NCBI GenBank assembly: GCA_949752795.1
Contig: OX457063.1
Location: 65,681,783 to 65,745,782, forward strand
Direction of reading: 5' to 3'
Origin: Hyperoodon ampullatus
Taxonomy: Eukaryota; Chordata; Mammalia; Artiodactyla; Ziphiidae
DNA length: 64,000 nt
Positions 34,738-46,300 of the stretch are shown one piece after another; within the stretch, counting starts at the first letter, position 1; each line of letters starts with the position of its first letter. The notes beneath the pieces are model-generated. The model made no database searches, was not told the origin of the DNA, and saw only the letters and a program-made list of their open reading frames with translations. The translations under genes were made by a program, and so were the position numbers.

Positions 34738-35284
34738 AATGAAAACTACACTAGAAGGAATCAATAGCAGAATAACTGAGGCAGAAGAACGGATAAGTGA
34801 CCTGGAGGACAGAATGGTGGAATTCACTGCTGCAGAACAGAAAAAAGAAAAAAGAATTAAAAGAAATGAGGACAGCCTAAGAGACCTCTGGGACAACATT
34901 AAACACAATGACATTAGCCTTATAGGGGTCCCAGAAGGAGAAGAGAGAGAGAAAGGCCCCGAGAACATATTTGAAGAGGTTATAGTCAAAAACTTCCCTA
35001 ACATGGGAAAGGAAATAGCCACACAAGTCCAGGAAGCGCAGAGAGTCCCATACAGGATAAACCCAAGGAGAAACACGCCGAGACACATAGTAATCAAATT
35101 GGCAAAAATTAAAGACAAAGAAAAATTATTGAAAGCAGCAAGGGAAAAACGACAAATAACATACGAGGGAACTCCCATAAGGTTAACAGCTGATTTCGCA
35201 GCAGAAACTCTACAAGCCAGAAGGGAGTGGCATGATATACTTAAAGTGATGAAAGGGAAGAACCTACAATCAAGATTACTCTAG
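34718..35284 (+). pseudogene. L1 B ORF1 coiled coil, RRM and C-terminal domain
   Basis: 188 codons. Residues 1-55 are coiled coil (ITEMKTTLEGINSRITEAEE), about 65-150 are the RNA-recognition domain (LIGVPEGEE at its start), and the rest is the C-terminal domain with RQITYEGTPIRLTADFA near 145-165. In intact L1, ORF1p is a trimeric RNA-binding chaperone that coats L1 RNA. Here the coiled coil is cut by the upstream frameshift. The TAG end at 35282-35284 falls a little early. Confidence 0.9.
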
Positions 35285-35465
35285 CCAGCAACTATGATCT
35301 CATTCAGATTCGATGGAGAAATCAAAAGCTTTACAGACAAGCAAAAGCTAAGAGAATTCAGCACCACCAAACCAGCTCTACAACAAATGATAAAAGAACT
35401 CCTCTAAGTGGGAAACACAAGAGAAGAAAAGGACCTACAAAAACAAGCCCAAAACAATTAAGAAA

Positions 35466-35618
35466 ATGGTCATAGGAACATACATATCAATAATTACCTT
35501 AAACGTGAATGGATTAAATGCTCGAACCAAAAGACACAGGCTTGCTGAATGGATACAAAAACAAGACCCATCTATATGCAGTCTACAAGAGACCCACTTC
35601 AGACCTAGGGACACATAA
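35466..35618 (+). pseudogene. L1 B ORF2 start and early endonuclease
   Basis: ATG at 35466, then 50 codons containing LNVNGLN and LQETHF, the first two catalytic blocks of the L1 endonuclease (Asn and Glu). A TAA at 35616-35618, where related copies have a tyrosine codon, ends the frame. The remainder of the endonuclease continues as decayed sequence to about 36340, including a recognisable GDFN block near 35891. Confidence 0.88.
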
Positions 35619-36609
35619 AGACTGAAGTGAGGGGTTGGAAAAAGATATTCCATGCAAATGGAAATCAAAAGAAAGCTGGAGTAGCAATACTCAGATCAGA
35701 TAAAATAGACTTTAAGACAAAGAAAGTTACAAGAGACAACAAGGACACTACATAATAATCAAGGGATCAATCCAAGAAGAAGATATAACAATTATAAGTA
35801 TATATGCACACAACATAAGAGCACCTCAATACATAAGGCAACTGCTAACAGCTATAAGAGAGGAAATTGACAGTAACACAATATTAGTGGGGGACTTTAA
35901 CACCTCACTTACACTAATGTACAGATCATCCAGACAGAAAATTAATAGGGAAACACAGCTTTAAATGGCACAATAGACCAGATAGATTTAATTGATATTT
36001 ATAGGACATTCCATCCAAAAACAGCAGATTACATTTTCTTCTCAAGTGCACACAGAACATTCTCCACAATACATCACATCTTGGGTCACAAATCAAGCCT
36101 CAGTAAATTTCAGAAAATTGAAATTATATTGAGCATCTTTTCTAACCACAATGCTATGAGATTAGAAATCAGTTACAGGGGAAAAAACATAAAAAACACA
36201 AACACATGGAGGCTAAACAATACGTTATTAAGTAACTAAGAGATCACTGAAGAAATCAAGGAGGAAATCAAAAAATACCTAGAGACAAATGACAATCAAA
36301 ACACGATGATCCAAAACCTATGGGATGCAGCAAAAGCAGTTCTAAGAGGGAAGTTTATAGCTATACAAGCCTATCTCAAGAAACAAGAAAAATCTCAATC
36401 TAACCTTACACCTAAAGGAACTAGAGAAAGAAGAACAAACAAGACCCAAAGTTAGCAGAAGGAAAGAAATCATAAAGATCAGAGCAAAATTAAATGAAAT
36501 AGAAACAAAGAAAACAATAGCAAACATCAATAAAACTAGAAGCTTGTTCTTTGAGAAGATAAACAAAATTGAATAACCATTAGCCAGACTCATCAAGACA
36601 AAGAGGGAG

Positions 36610-36915
36610 GGGCTTCCCCGGTGGTGCAGTGGTTGAGGGTCTGCCTGCCAGTGCAGGGGACATGGGTTCGAGCCCTGGTCTGGGAGGATCCCACATGCCG
36701 CGGAGCAACTGGGCCCGTGAGACACAGCTGCTGAGCTTGCACGTCTGGAGCTTGTGCTCCGCAACAAGAGAGGCCGTAGCATTGAGAGGCCCACGCACCA
36801 TGATGAGGAGTGGCCCCCCGCTCACTGCAGCTGCAGAAAGCCCTCGCACAGAAACGAAGACCCAACACAGCCAAAAATAGATAATAAATAAATTTAAAAA
36901 TTAAAAAAAAAAGAA
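36610..36915 (+). mobile_element. CHR-type SINE, long form, inside L1 B ORF2
   Basis: Head 'gggcttccccggtggtgcag', B-box 'gggttcgagccc', the long body and a mixed A-rich tail (36880-36915). It splits ORF2 between the endonuclease and reverse-transcriptase domains. The flanks 'aaagagggag' and 'aaaaggagaag' are an imperfect TSD of the L1 sequence. Confidence 0.95.
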
Positions 36916-37368
36916 AAGAAAAGGAGAAGACTCAAATCAATAAAATTAGAAATGAAAAAGAAGTTACAACAGACACCGCAGAAACACAAAGCATCCAAGA
37001 GACTACTACAAACAACGCTATGCCTATAAAATGACAACCTGGAAGAAATGGACAAATTCTTAGAAAGGTATAACCTTCCAAGACTGAACCAGGAAGAAAT
37101 AGAAAATATGAACAGCCCAATCACAAGTAATGAAATTGAAACGGTGATTAAAAACTTCCAGCAAACAAAAGTCCAGGACCAGATGGCTTCACAGGTGAAT
37201 TCTATCAAACATTTAGAGAAGAGCTAACACCCATCCTTCTCAAACTCTTCCAAAAAATTACAGAGGAAGGAAAACTCCCAAACTCATTCCATTAGGCCAC
37301 CATCACACTGATACCAAAACCAGACAAAGATACTACAAAAAAAAGAAAATTACAGACAAATATCACTG

Positions 37369-38157
37369 ATGAATGTACATGCAAAAATCCTCAGCAAAAT
37401 ACTAGCAAACAGAATCCAACAACACATTAAAAGTATCATACACCATGATCAAGTGGGAATTATCCCAGAGATGCAAGGATTCTTAGATATACGCAAATCA
37501 ATCAATGTGATACACCATATTAACAAACTGAAGAATAAAAACCATATGATCATCACAATAGATGCAGAAAAAGCTTTTGACAAAATTCAACAGCAATTTA
37601 TGATAAAAACTCTCCAGAAAGTGGGCATAGAGGGAACCTACATCAACATAATAAAGGCCATATATGACAAACCCACAGCAAACATCATTCTCAATGGTAA
37701 AAAACTGAAAGTGTTTCGTCTAAGATCAGGAGCAAGAGAAGGATGTCCACTCTCACCACTATTATTCAACATAGTTTTGGAAGTCCTAGCTACAGCAGTC
37801 AGAGAAGAAAAACAAATAAAAGGAATACAAACTGGAAAAGAAGAAGTAAAACTGTCACTGTTTGCAGATGACATACTATACATATGGAATCCTAAAGATG
37901 CCATCAGAAAACTACTAAACCTAATCAATGAATTTGGTAAAGTTGCAGGATACAGAATTAATGCACAGAAATCTCTTGCATTCCTATACACTAATGATGA
38001 AAAATCTGAAAGAGAACTTAAGGAAACACTCCCATTTACCATTGCAACAAAAAGAATAAAATACCTAGGAATAAACCTACCTAGGGAGACAAAAGACCTG
38101 TATGCAGAAAACTATAAGACACTGATGAAAGAAATTAAAGATGATACAAACAGATGA
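37369..38157 (+). pseudogene. L1 B ORF2 reverse-transcriptase core
   Basis: The longest intact RT block of this copy, 262 codons. It has HHDQVGIIP, the AFDKI block with the first catalytic Asp (residue about 69), [10 protein letters not shown] (about 124), and FADD at residues 165-168 (37861-37872). YLGINL follows the active site. A TGA at 38155-38157 stops the frame where other copies have a Trp codon. The active-site residues are intact, but the protein as a whole is not. Confidence 0.94.
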
Positions 38158-38196
38158 AGAGATATACCATGTTCTTGGATTGGAAGAATAAATATT

Positions 38197-38733
38197 GTGA
38201 AAATGACTATACTACCCAAAGCAATGCGATCTATACTAGTCAGATCCAATGCAATCCCTATCAAATTACCAATGGCATTTTTTAAAGAACTAGAACAAAA
38301 AATCTTAAAATTTGTATGGAGATACAAAAGACCTCGAATACCCAAAGCAGTCTTGAGGGAAAAAAACGGAGCTGGAGGAATCAGACTTCCTGACTTCAGA
38401 CTATATTACAAAGCTACAGTAATCAAGACAGTATGGTACTGGCACAAAAACAGAAATGTAGATCAATGGAACAAGATAGAAAGCCCAGAGATAAACCCAC
38501 ACACCTATGGTCAACTAATCTATGACAAAGGAGGGAAGGATATGCAATGGAGAAAAGACAGTCTCTTCAACAAGTGGTGCTGGGAAAACTGGACAGCTAC
38601 ATGTAAAACAATGAAATTAGAACACTCCCTAACACCATACAGAAAAATAAACTCAAAATGGATTAAAGCCCTGAAATTTAAGGCTAGACACTATAAAACT
38701 CCTAGAGGAAAACATAGGCAGAACACACTATGA
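38197..38733 (+). pseudogene. L1 B ORF2 post-RT segment
   Basis: 178 codons continuing ORF2 after the stop at 38157. It carries [17 protein letters not shown] and VWYWHKNRN, the conserved region downstream of the thumb. It ends in a frameshift before the C-terminal domain. Confidence 0.9.
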
Positions 38734-39025
38734 TATAAATCACAGCAAGATCCCTTTTGACCCACCTCCTACAGAAATGGAAATAAAAACAAAAATAAAC
38801 AAATGGGACCTAATGAAACTTCAAAGCTTTTGCACAGCGAAGGAAACCATAAACAGGATGAAAAAAACCCTCAGAATGGGAGAAAATATTTGCAAATGAA
38901 ACAACTGACAAAGGATTAATCTCCAAAATTTACAAGCAGCTCATGCAGCTCAGTAGCAAAAAAAAAACCCAATCCAAAAATGGGCAGAAGACCTAAATAG
39001 ACATTTCTGCAAAGAAGACATACAG

Positions 39026-39469
39026 ATGGCCAAGAAGCACATGAAAAGCTGCTCAACATCACTAATTATTAGAGAAATGCAAATCAAAACTACAATGAGG
39101 TATCACCTTACACCAGTTAGAATGGGCATCATCAGAAAATCTACAAACAACAAATGCTGGAGAGGGTGTGGAGAAAAGGGAACCCTCTTGCACTGTTGGT
39201 GGGAATGTAAATTGATACAGCCACTATGGAGAACAGTATGGAGGTTCCTTAAAGAACTAAAAATAGAACTACCATATGACCCAACAATCCCACTACTGCG
39301 CATATACCCTGAGAAAAGCATAATTCAAAAAGACACATACACCCCAATTTTCATTGCAGCACTGTTTACAGTAACCAGGTCATGGAAGGAACCTAAATGC
39401 CCATCGACATTTGAATGGGTAAAGAAGATGTGGTACATATATATACAATGGAATGTTACTCAGCCATAA
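39026..39469 (+). pseudogene. L1 B ORF2 C-terminal domain
   Basis: 147 codons with the cysteine knuckle [18 protein letters not shown] at residues 44-61 and [10 protein letters not shown] after it. It stops at 39469 before the normal C-terminal YSAIK... block, which continues in another frame. Confidence 0.9.
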
Positions 39470-39678
39470 AAAGGAACGAAACTGGGTCATTTGTAGAGAC
39501 GTGAATGCATCTACAGACTGTCATACAGAGTGAAGTAAGTCAGAAAGAGAAAAACAAATATCATATGTTAACGCATATATGTAGAACCTAGAAAATGGTA
39601 CAGACGAACCAGTTTGCAGAGCAGAAATTGAGAAACAGAAGTAGAGAAAAAACGTATGGACACCATAGGGGGAAAGCC

Positions 39679-39703
39679 ACGAGGGGGCACGGGGGTGGTG
39701 GTG
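39679..39703 (+). repeat. G-rich patch in the L1 3' UTR
   Basis: Several G runs (ggggg, ggggg, then three tgg steps). A polypurine or G-quadruplex-forming patch is a known feature of L1 3' UTRs. The matching C-rich patch of L1 F lies at 61864-61883. Confidence 0.75.
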
Positions 39704-39762
39704 TGATGAATTGGGAGATTGGAATTGACATGTATACACTGATGTGTATAAAATGGACGACT

Positions 39763-39977
39763 GGGCTTCCCTGGTGGCGCAGTGGTTGAGAGTCTGCCTG
39801 CCGATGCAGGGGACACGGGTTCATACCCCGGTCTGGGAAGATCCCACATGCCGCAGAATGGCTGGGCCTGTGAGCCATGGCCGCTGAGCCTGCGCGTCCG
39901 GAGCCTGTGCTCCTCAACGAGAGAGGCCACAACAGTGAGAGGCCCGCGTACCGCACCAAAAAAAAAAAAAAAAAAGA
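39763..39977 (+). mobile_element. CHR-type SINE in the 3' UTR of L1 B
   Basis: Head 'gggcttccctggtggcgcag', B-box-like 'gggttcataccc', ~210 bp body, 18-base A tail. Flanks 'ggacgact' and 'ggatgact' form an imperfect short TSD, so it inserted after L1 B. Confidence 0.95.
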
Positions 39978-40017
39978 GGATGACTAATAAGAAAAATAAT
40001 TAATTAAAGGAAAAAAA

Positions 40018-40122
40018 AGACAGGCAAGGCTCCTGATCTCGTGTAGCTCATATTCTAAAACAGTGGAGGAATGGAAGGAGGCAGACAATAAACAAGTAAA
40101 TAATAAATGAACAGAATATTTT
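40018..40122 (+). other. Foreign segment at the L1 B 3' end (candidate 3' transduction)
   Basis: After an A-run at 40010-40017, about 105 bp of non-L1 sequence follow, then AATAAA at 40102-40107, a second A-run from 40123 and the TSD. The text ('caaggctcctgatctcgtg', 'gcagacaataaacaagtaaa') resembles L2 in reverse orientation, so the L1 transcript probably read through its own weak signal into an L2 at its former site. Confidence 0.65.
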
Positions 40123-40142
40123 AAAAAAAAAATCACTGCCAG

Positions 40143-40156
40143 TTGAGAGCCACTAA
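40143..40156 (-). mobile_element. MER20 right end, continued
   Basis: 'ttgagagccacta' completes the MER20 terminal sequence (canonical ...ttgagaaccactg) directly after the L1 TSD copy, which shows that MER20 was one element before L1 B arrived. Confidence 0.8.
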
Positions 40157-42584
40157 GTTACAGCTGTGTTTTTGCTTAGTGGACAGCTTACACAAATAAA
40201 TGGAAGCCACCTTTGACTACTTTATCTGTGTTTCTCACCATTGATGTTGTAGTTACATGTCTCTCACTGCTTCCCCTAAACTCTTTTCATCAAAATGTAA
40301 GGAATTGTATAAATCTATAAAGGAGGTTGAAAAATTATCTCTTCTGTGTAGCTTCCTCCAGTACTTCCCTTTTGCTTTGTCTTCTGTCCCTTCTGCACAG
40401 TGTAACTATTCTACATCCTCTCCCTTCTTCAAGGGTAGTCTTGACATTGGATACTTATAGGAAGGAAGGGAGAAGAAAAGGTAGTTCATATTTTCAGTTT
40501 AAACTTTGTGCCCCAGAAATTTGGTTGATTGAGTGAGTACATATTTCTTAAGCTTATCATTGGAACAAATGAAATACAAGTTTCCATTTTGTCATTACAT
40601 TAAATTTACTTGAAAAGATGTTCCCAGGATACAGAAATTAGCTGTTATGTAGTCAAGATTTGGGATAGAGCCTGGAAAGCCTCTTTAAAAAATCTTCCGA
40701 TGTTTCCTTTTGTAATTCAGAGCATGCACAGGGAAATATAGGTGAGCCACATGAATTACCTTTTTATTTTCATGCTTATTGCAATATTCATTAATTTATA
40801 TATATTATCACTCCTTAAAAAATAGTTTATATGAGTAAGATGGTTTTATATATTAATCCTTAACTATCCTAAGCAAAAATAAAATAGTAAAAGGAAAGAA
40901 AATCAGTTTAATGACGTTTGGTTTCCTGATAAATTTCAAAGTTGACATGAATCATATTGCTACTTTTTCAAATTAACTTGCAAAATTGCTAACCTGCTTT
41001 AAGAATTTAGGAGCGTGCTTTTCCAAAATTGAAAAGTGATATCTAATTTCCTTATTTTATGCATTTCTTTTACTGCTTAATAAGTTGTAGCTTTGCAAGT
41101 ATAAGAACATTATTAAATTTCTTTTTGTATTGCTTTTAAATAGAATGAATAATTCAGATTTTTATAAGAATAGTTTCAGTTTTTATACTGTATCATAAAT
41201 AGCTCATCAGCAGTGTGAAAGAGATTTTTTTCTCCTTGCCAGAAATACTTAAGTTTTTTCTATTGTTAAAAAAGAAAGAGAAATGTTGATGTTATTCTGT
41301 CTTGAAATAATTCACTAATTCTAAACAATACATTTGTATTTATTAATTTTGGCTAACTTTAGCTTAATGTATCTCCAGAGTGTTTATTATTCTAATTTCA
41401 TTTAGAATTTGTTATAGCTCAGATATGTTTTAACAGTATATATAGGAAAAATACTTATTTACAAATGTGTGATTAGGTAATCACAAACATAATTTTTTTG
41501 CTATCTGTTGACCTATTTGGAAAGTAACAAATATTTTGTGGCTTACATCTTCCTATTTTTAATATTAGCGAGGTTAGAATTTTACATAATGCATCAAATG
41601 AAAAGAATTTGGAGAGTCTGAGGTATACTGTGTAAAATATAATTACACATAAGAAATTGATATTCATGTTTTATTATTTATGGTTAAAATTAAAGAAAAT
41701 ATTTAATTGGAAAGAGAAGATAATACATTCTTGCTCAAGTCTGAATTATCATTAAATTTTTTAGAAACTATTAATTTTTATTATAAAATAATACTATTTT
41801 GAAAATAGTGGAATAAGAAAATCAGAATGAAGACCTCCATTTCTAGCAGTGTAACAGATTGCTCTGAAGGGCTGTCTTAATTGTAAACAACCAAATCTTG
41901 CATAAAACTTAATATTATTTCATTGTTATGTTCCACAAGTTGAAGTAAAACCTCAACAAGCAAGGAAAAATAAAAACTTGGGCTGAAACTAAAGCATGAG
42001 CAGTAAACATACAAGACAGGTGGGTTGTCTTAATGGCAAATGAAAGTAAAAACACTTAATCCAGAAAGAAACCTATAGGCCAACAACAAGATAAAGAAGC
42101 TGGAAGAAATTCTCACTTAAAGCCCCCAGGTGGGGTTTTTTCCTCCTGTTTTACTTACAGATTATGTCAACCATATATGTGTTCATGATCAAAGTCCAGC
42201 AAACACAAGGAAATAACCCATTGTGAGTGAGATTTAGCAGTATTGACCTAAAACAAATAGACTGCCAGTTATTTCTCCAGGGAAAAAAACGGGGGTTAAT
42301 TTGGGATCAGCAGAGAAGTGCAATTTGGAGTCTGCATCCATGGTGAGCCACATGCAAGTCTCCACAAAACAAGGAAAGGAGAACTCCTTTATAGAAGAGA
42401 AAAAGAAGTTGGAAGGGCTATAGTAAACTAAGAGTTTACGATTGGCAGAATTGTTGCCAGGAAAGAAGAGAAGTCTTTCTTCTTCCTCTAGGCTCTGCCG
42501 TCATCTCAGAGCATGAGAGCTCCCTCTTCTGGTATCACGACTCTGTTTAATTGAGGTTTCTGTTTATTAATTTTTACAGTAGAA
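40157..42584. other. Unassigned sequence, possible L1M 5' region at the right
   Basis: No gene is recognised. 41820-42580 might include the 5' UTR of the old L1M described next ('gaagacctccatttctagca' is a typical phrase), but I cannot place a boundary. 40157-41800 shows nothing I can name. Confidence 0.35.
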
Positions 42585-42751
42585 ATGACAAATTACAAAT
42601 TTAGACCCCCAAGGACTGCAGATACTGAAATTATCTGATGTAGAATATGTAAAAGCAAACCTGAAATACTTTTAAAAATAAGCCAACAGAATTGAACTTA
42701 CAAGTGGAAAATTTAATTGTCGAAATGAAAAAGAAATCCTCAATGGATAGG

Positions 42752-43255
42752 TGTATTAGTCAGTATCTAGTCAGAAAAACAAAAACCATTCTAATTATTT
42801 TATACAGAGACGATTTAATACAAGGAATTGGTTACACAGGTTATTAGAAAGGACCAGGAAGGCAAAGAGAGGATGACTGGCAGAGCAAATAAAAAGGAAA
42901 AAGGAGTAATAGCCAGAGCTCAGAAGCTGCTAACATTTCTTGGTTGGAGCCTGTGGTCCTAGATTCACTGAGATGCTGTTGCAGTTACTTTTGGATCCAC
43001 CAAAGTGGTGTCATCTCAGCCAGAATTACCAAAAAGTCACACTGCCTCTTCTCAAAATGCTGGGTTCCAGAATCACCTCTTCCCTGTTGCCCAAATAGCA
43101 ACGCTTTCTTTATAATCTGCAACTGGTGTCTTTTACTGGAAGAATTCAATAGGAAACTTGTCAGGGGAACCAGGCATTTTCAAACTCCTCACCTCATACA
43201 ATACTAAGCAGAGCATAGAACAGTGGAAACAATGAGGTCTTTAAGAGTCAACAGA
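42752..43255. repeat. Unnamed insertion within L1M ORF1
   Basis: It breaks the L1M text between 'ctcaatggatagg' and 'agaatgggttatg'. It starts 'tgtattagtcagtatctagt', has 'atacaaggaattggttacac' and ends near 'aatactaagcagagc'. Such a start is common to some old mammalian repeats. I cannot name it. Confidence 0.45.
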
Positions 43256-44195
43256 CAAATAGTTGGCAGAATGGGTTATGTATCAGTTTGAACACAGCTG
43301 AAGGGAGAATTGGTGGGTTAGATGGGATGTTTTAAAATGACAGAATATATGAGAAAAACAAATACATTGAAAACATGAAACAAAGGTAGAGATTTGTAGG
43401 CTTAAATGGGAAATTCTGAGACTAATCAAAGCTTCCCACAGAAAACATAGAGGAAATGAAGGATAGACAGTATTTAAAGAGCTAATAACTGATAATTTTC
43501 CAGAAATGGTGAAGAATAGAGTCTACAAATAGCAGAAGCACAAGATGTAACAAGCAAGAAAAATAAAAATAAATCCATATCTTGAGATTGTATGGTAAAA
43601 CTGTAGGACATCAGACAAGAAAAGGTAGTAAAAGCAGCCTGAGGGGGTAAAAACACATGAGCTGAAAAGAAACAATGAAATGGACAGCAGACCCCTCAAA
43701 AGCAACAATGGAAGCTAGAAATCAATGGAATATCTTTAAAGTGCAGAGAGAAAACGCTTGTCAACCTAAAATTGTGTGCCTAGCGAGTCGTTTTTTCAAG
43801 CCAAAGTTCTAAAAAATGTGAACAACCAAAAACAGTTTACCACGAACAGACATAAACTAAAGGAACTTCTAAAAGGAAATGATTAATTAAGAAAAATATC
43901 ATTAAAATGAAAGAAAAAAGGAAATAATTTCAAAGTCAAATATATGATGCTAGAAGTAATGATGAGTGAAAAAAATTAGCAGATAAAATAAATCCACTAA
44001 AATCTATATAAAAACCATTACTACTAGTAGTAATAATAGATATTATTATTTAACGTTTCAGGGGTTGAAGAAAATGGAAAGAATGTAATGTTAGACATCA
44101 ACAGCATGAAAGCCTGGGGAGGGATACAGCAGAGATTATCAGTACCCATAGTAAAATTTCCAAGGAAATTAAAAGAGTATAAAAGGAGTGTATGA

Positions 44196-44324
44196 GGGCA
44201 ATTCCATGGCAGTCCAGTGGTTAGGACTCAGCTCTTTCACTGCTGCGTCTGGAGTTTGATCCCTGGTTGGGGAATTACGGTCTCACAAGCCACACAGTGC
44301 AGAAAAAAAAAAAAGAGGGGGGGG
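44196..44324 (+). mobile_element. CHR-related SINE, short form
   Basis: Head 'gggcaattccatggcagtcc', B-box-like 'gagtttgatccc', 12-base A tail, then a G-run. Flanks 'ggagtgtatga' and 'gggggtatga' suggest a poor TSD. Similar to the SINE at 50775. Confidence 0.88.
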
Positions 44325-44609
44325 GTATGATATCCAGTCCAATAGAAGGGAGAAAATGGAATAAGTTCCAAACAAATAAAAATTATACCAATCAATTTTT
44401 AAGGCAAGAACAGAGTTTGTATTTTAAGCATAGAAAAGTGGAACCAATAGAAAGCAAAAGGTGTAAAGTAATTGAAACAAGTCTAAATACATTAGCAATT
44501 ACAATCAGTGACACTCTGAAAACAAAGACATGAAAAAGTTAAAAATAAAAGGTAGTAGAAAGTTATACTGGGCAAACACCAAACAAACAAAAGCTGGGGC
44601 ATCAATCTT

Positions 44610-44809
44610 TTTTTTTTTGCGGTACGTGGGCCTATAACTGTTGTGACCTCTCCCATTGTGGAGCACAGGCTCCGGACGCGCAGGCTCAGTGGCCATGACT
44701 CACAGGCCCAGCCGCTCCGCGGCATGTGGGCTCTTCCCGGACTGGGGCACGAACCCGTGTCCCCTGCATAGGCAGGCAGACTCTCAACCACTGTGCCCCC
44801 AGGGAAGCC
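44610..44809 (-). mobile_element. CHR-type SINE in L1M, ~16 bp TSD
   Basis: TSD 'ctggggcatcaatctt' at 44594-44609 and 'ctggggtgtcaatctt' at 44810-44825 (two mismatches). The T tail is only 10 long. CpG sites are partly decayed ('gcggtacgtgggcctataac'), so it is older than the SINE at 24181. Confidence 0.95.
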
Positions 44810-45191
44810 CTGGGGTGTCAATCTTAATGTGACAAGCATGACTAGAGATAAAAAGAGTCACCACATAATAATGAAAAGTTCAGTTCACTAGAAAGATATA
44901 TAACATGCTCCCTGGTTTCAAACTATATTACAAAGCTATAGTAATCAAAACAATATGGTATTAGCATAAAAACAGGCATGTAGGTCAATGGAACAGAATA
45001 GAGATCCCAGAAATAAACCCATGCATGTATAGTCAATTAATTTACAACAAAGGAGCCAGGAATATGCAATGGGTAAAGGATAGTCTCTTCGATAAATGGT
45101 GTTGGGAAAATTAGACAGTCTCATTCATGAAGAAGAATGAAACTGGACTGCTTACATCATACACAAAAATTAACTCAAAATAGGTTAAAGA

Positions 45192-45402
45192 TGGGCTACC
45201 CTGGTGGTGCAGTGGTTGAGAGTCCACCTGCCGATGCAGGGGACGCAGGTTCGTGCCCTGGTCCGGGAAGATCCCACATGCCGCAGAGCGGCTGGGCCTG
45301 TGAGCCATGGCTGCTGAGCCTGCGCGTCCGGAGCCTGTGCTCGGCAACGGGAGAGGCCACAACAGTGAGAGGCCCGCGTACGGCAAAAAAAAAAAAAAAA
45401 AA
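45192..45402 (+). mobile_element. CHR-type SINE in L1 C, 10 bp TSD
   Basis: TSD 'aggttaaaga' at 45182-45191 and 45403-45412. Head 'tgggctaccctggtggtgca', A tail of 19. It is the innermost level of the L1M / L1 C / SINE nest. Confidence 0.96.
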
Positions 45403-45550
45403 AGGTTAAAGACTTGAACACAAGACTTGACACCATAAAAATTCCTGGAAGAAAACATAGACAGTAAGCTACTTGACATAAGTCTTGGCAATAATTTGTT
45501 GAATTTGACACCAAAAACAAAACAACAAAAGCAAAAATAAACAAGGGGGA

Positions 45551-46300
45551 CTACATAAAACTAAAAAGCTTCTGTACAGCAAAAGAAACTGTCAACAAAG
45601 TGAAAACACAACCTACTGAATGGGAGAAAATAATTGCAAATCTTACATCTGATAAGGAACAAATATCCAAAATGTACAAAAAATAAAATTTAAAAATAAA
45701 AATTGGGCAGAAGATCTCAATAGATATTTTTTCCCAGGAAGACATACAGATGGCCAACAGGTACATGAAAAGATGCTCAACATCATTAATACACAAGGAA
45801 ATGAAAATCAGACCACAATGAGATATCACCTTACAGCTGTTAGAATGGCTGTCATCAAAGAGTAAAAAAATAATAAGTGTTGGCGAGCATGTTGAAAATG
45901 GAACCCTTGTGCACTGTTGGTAGGAATGTAGATTGATGCAGCCACTATGGAAAACAGTATGGAAGTTCCTCAAAAAAATTAAAAACTGAATTACTATATG
46001 ATCCAGCAGTTCCACTTCTGAATATTTATCTGAAGAAAGTGAAAACATTAATTTGAAAAGATATGTGCACCCCCATGTTCATTGCAGCATTATTTACAAT
46101 AGCCAAGAGATGGAAACAACCTAAGTGTCCATCAGTGGATGAATGGATAAAGAAAATGTTGTGTATATGTACAATGGAATATTATTCAGCCATAAAAAAG
46201 ACTGAAATCTTGCCATTAGAGACAATTTGGATGGAACTCAAGGGCATAATGCTAAGTGAAATAAGTCAGAGAAAAACAAATACTGTATGATTTCACTTAT
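45551..46300 (+). pseudogene. L1 C ORF2 C-terminal remains
   Basis: Stop-broken ORF2 C-terminal sequence. The best frame is 46063-46290 (75 codons: MCTPMFIAALFTIAKRWKQ, then [10 protein letters not shown]), ending near the natural ORF2 stop. Diverged from the L1 B, E and F copies, matching an older L1 lineage. Confidence 0.8.

Larger units (their letters stand above)
34321..40128 (+). mobile_element. L1 element B, nearly full length, inserted in MER20
   Basis: LINE-1 with part of the 5' UTR (34321-34527), ORF1, a 180 bp inter-ORF gap, ORF2 and a 3' UTR with a G-rich patch. It is flanked by the exact 14 bp TSD 'aaaatcactgccag' (34307-34320 and 40129-40142). Two SINEs (36610-36915 and 39763-39977) inserted later. 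After the expected L1 end near 40017, about 100 extra bases precede the final A-tail. Both ORFs are disrupted, so it cannot move by itself. Net length without SINEs is about 5.3 kb, the most complete L1 in the window. Confidence 0.96.

Noticed and set aside
34699..35178. 159-codon minus-strand frame
   Set aside because: It lies opposite L1 B ORF1. Serine/leucine-rich composition is the reverse complement of the coiled coil and has no support of its own.
36342..36794. 150-codon minus-strand frame
   Set aside because: It crosses a SINE and the opposite strand of L1 B ORF2. No domain.
37638..38042. 134-codon minus-strand frame
   Set aside because: Antisense shadow of the L1 B reverse-transcriptase core.
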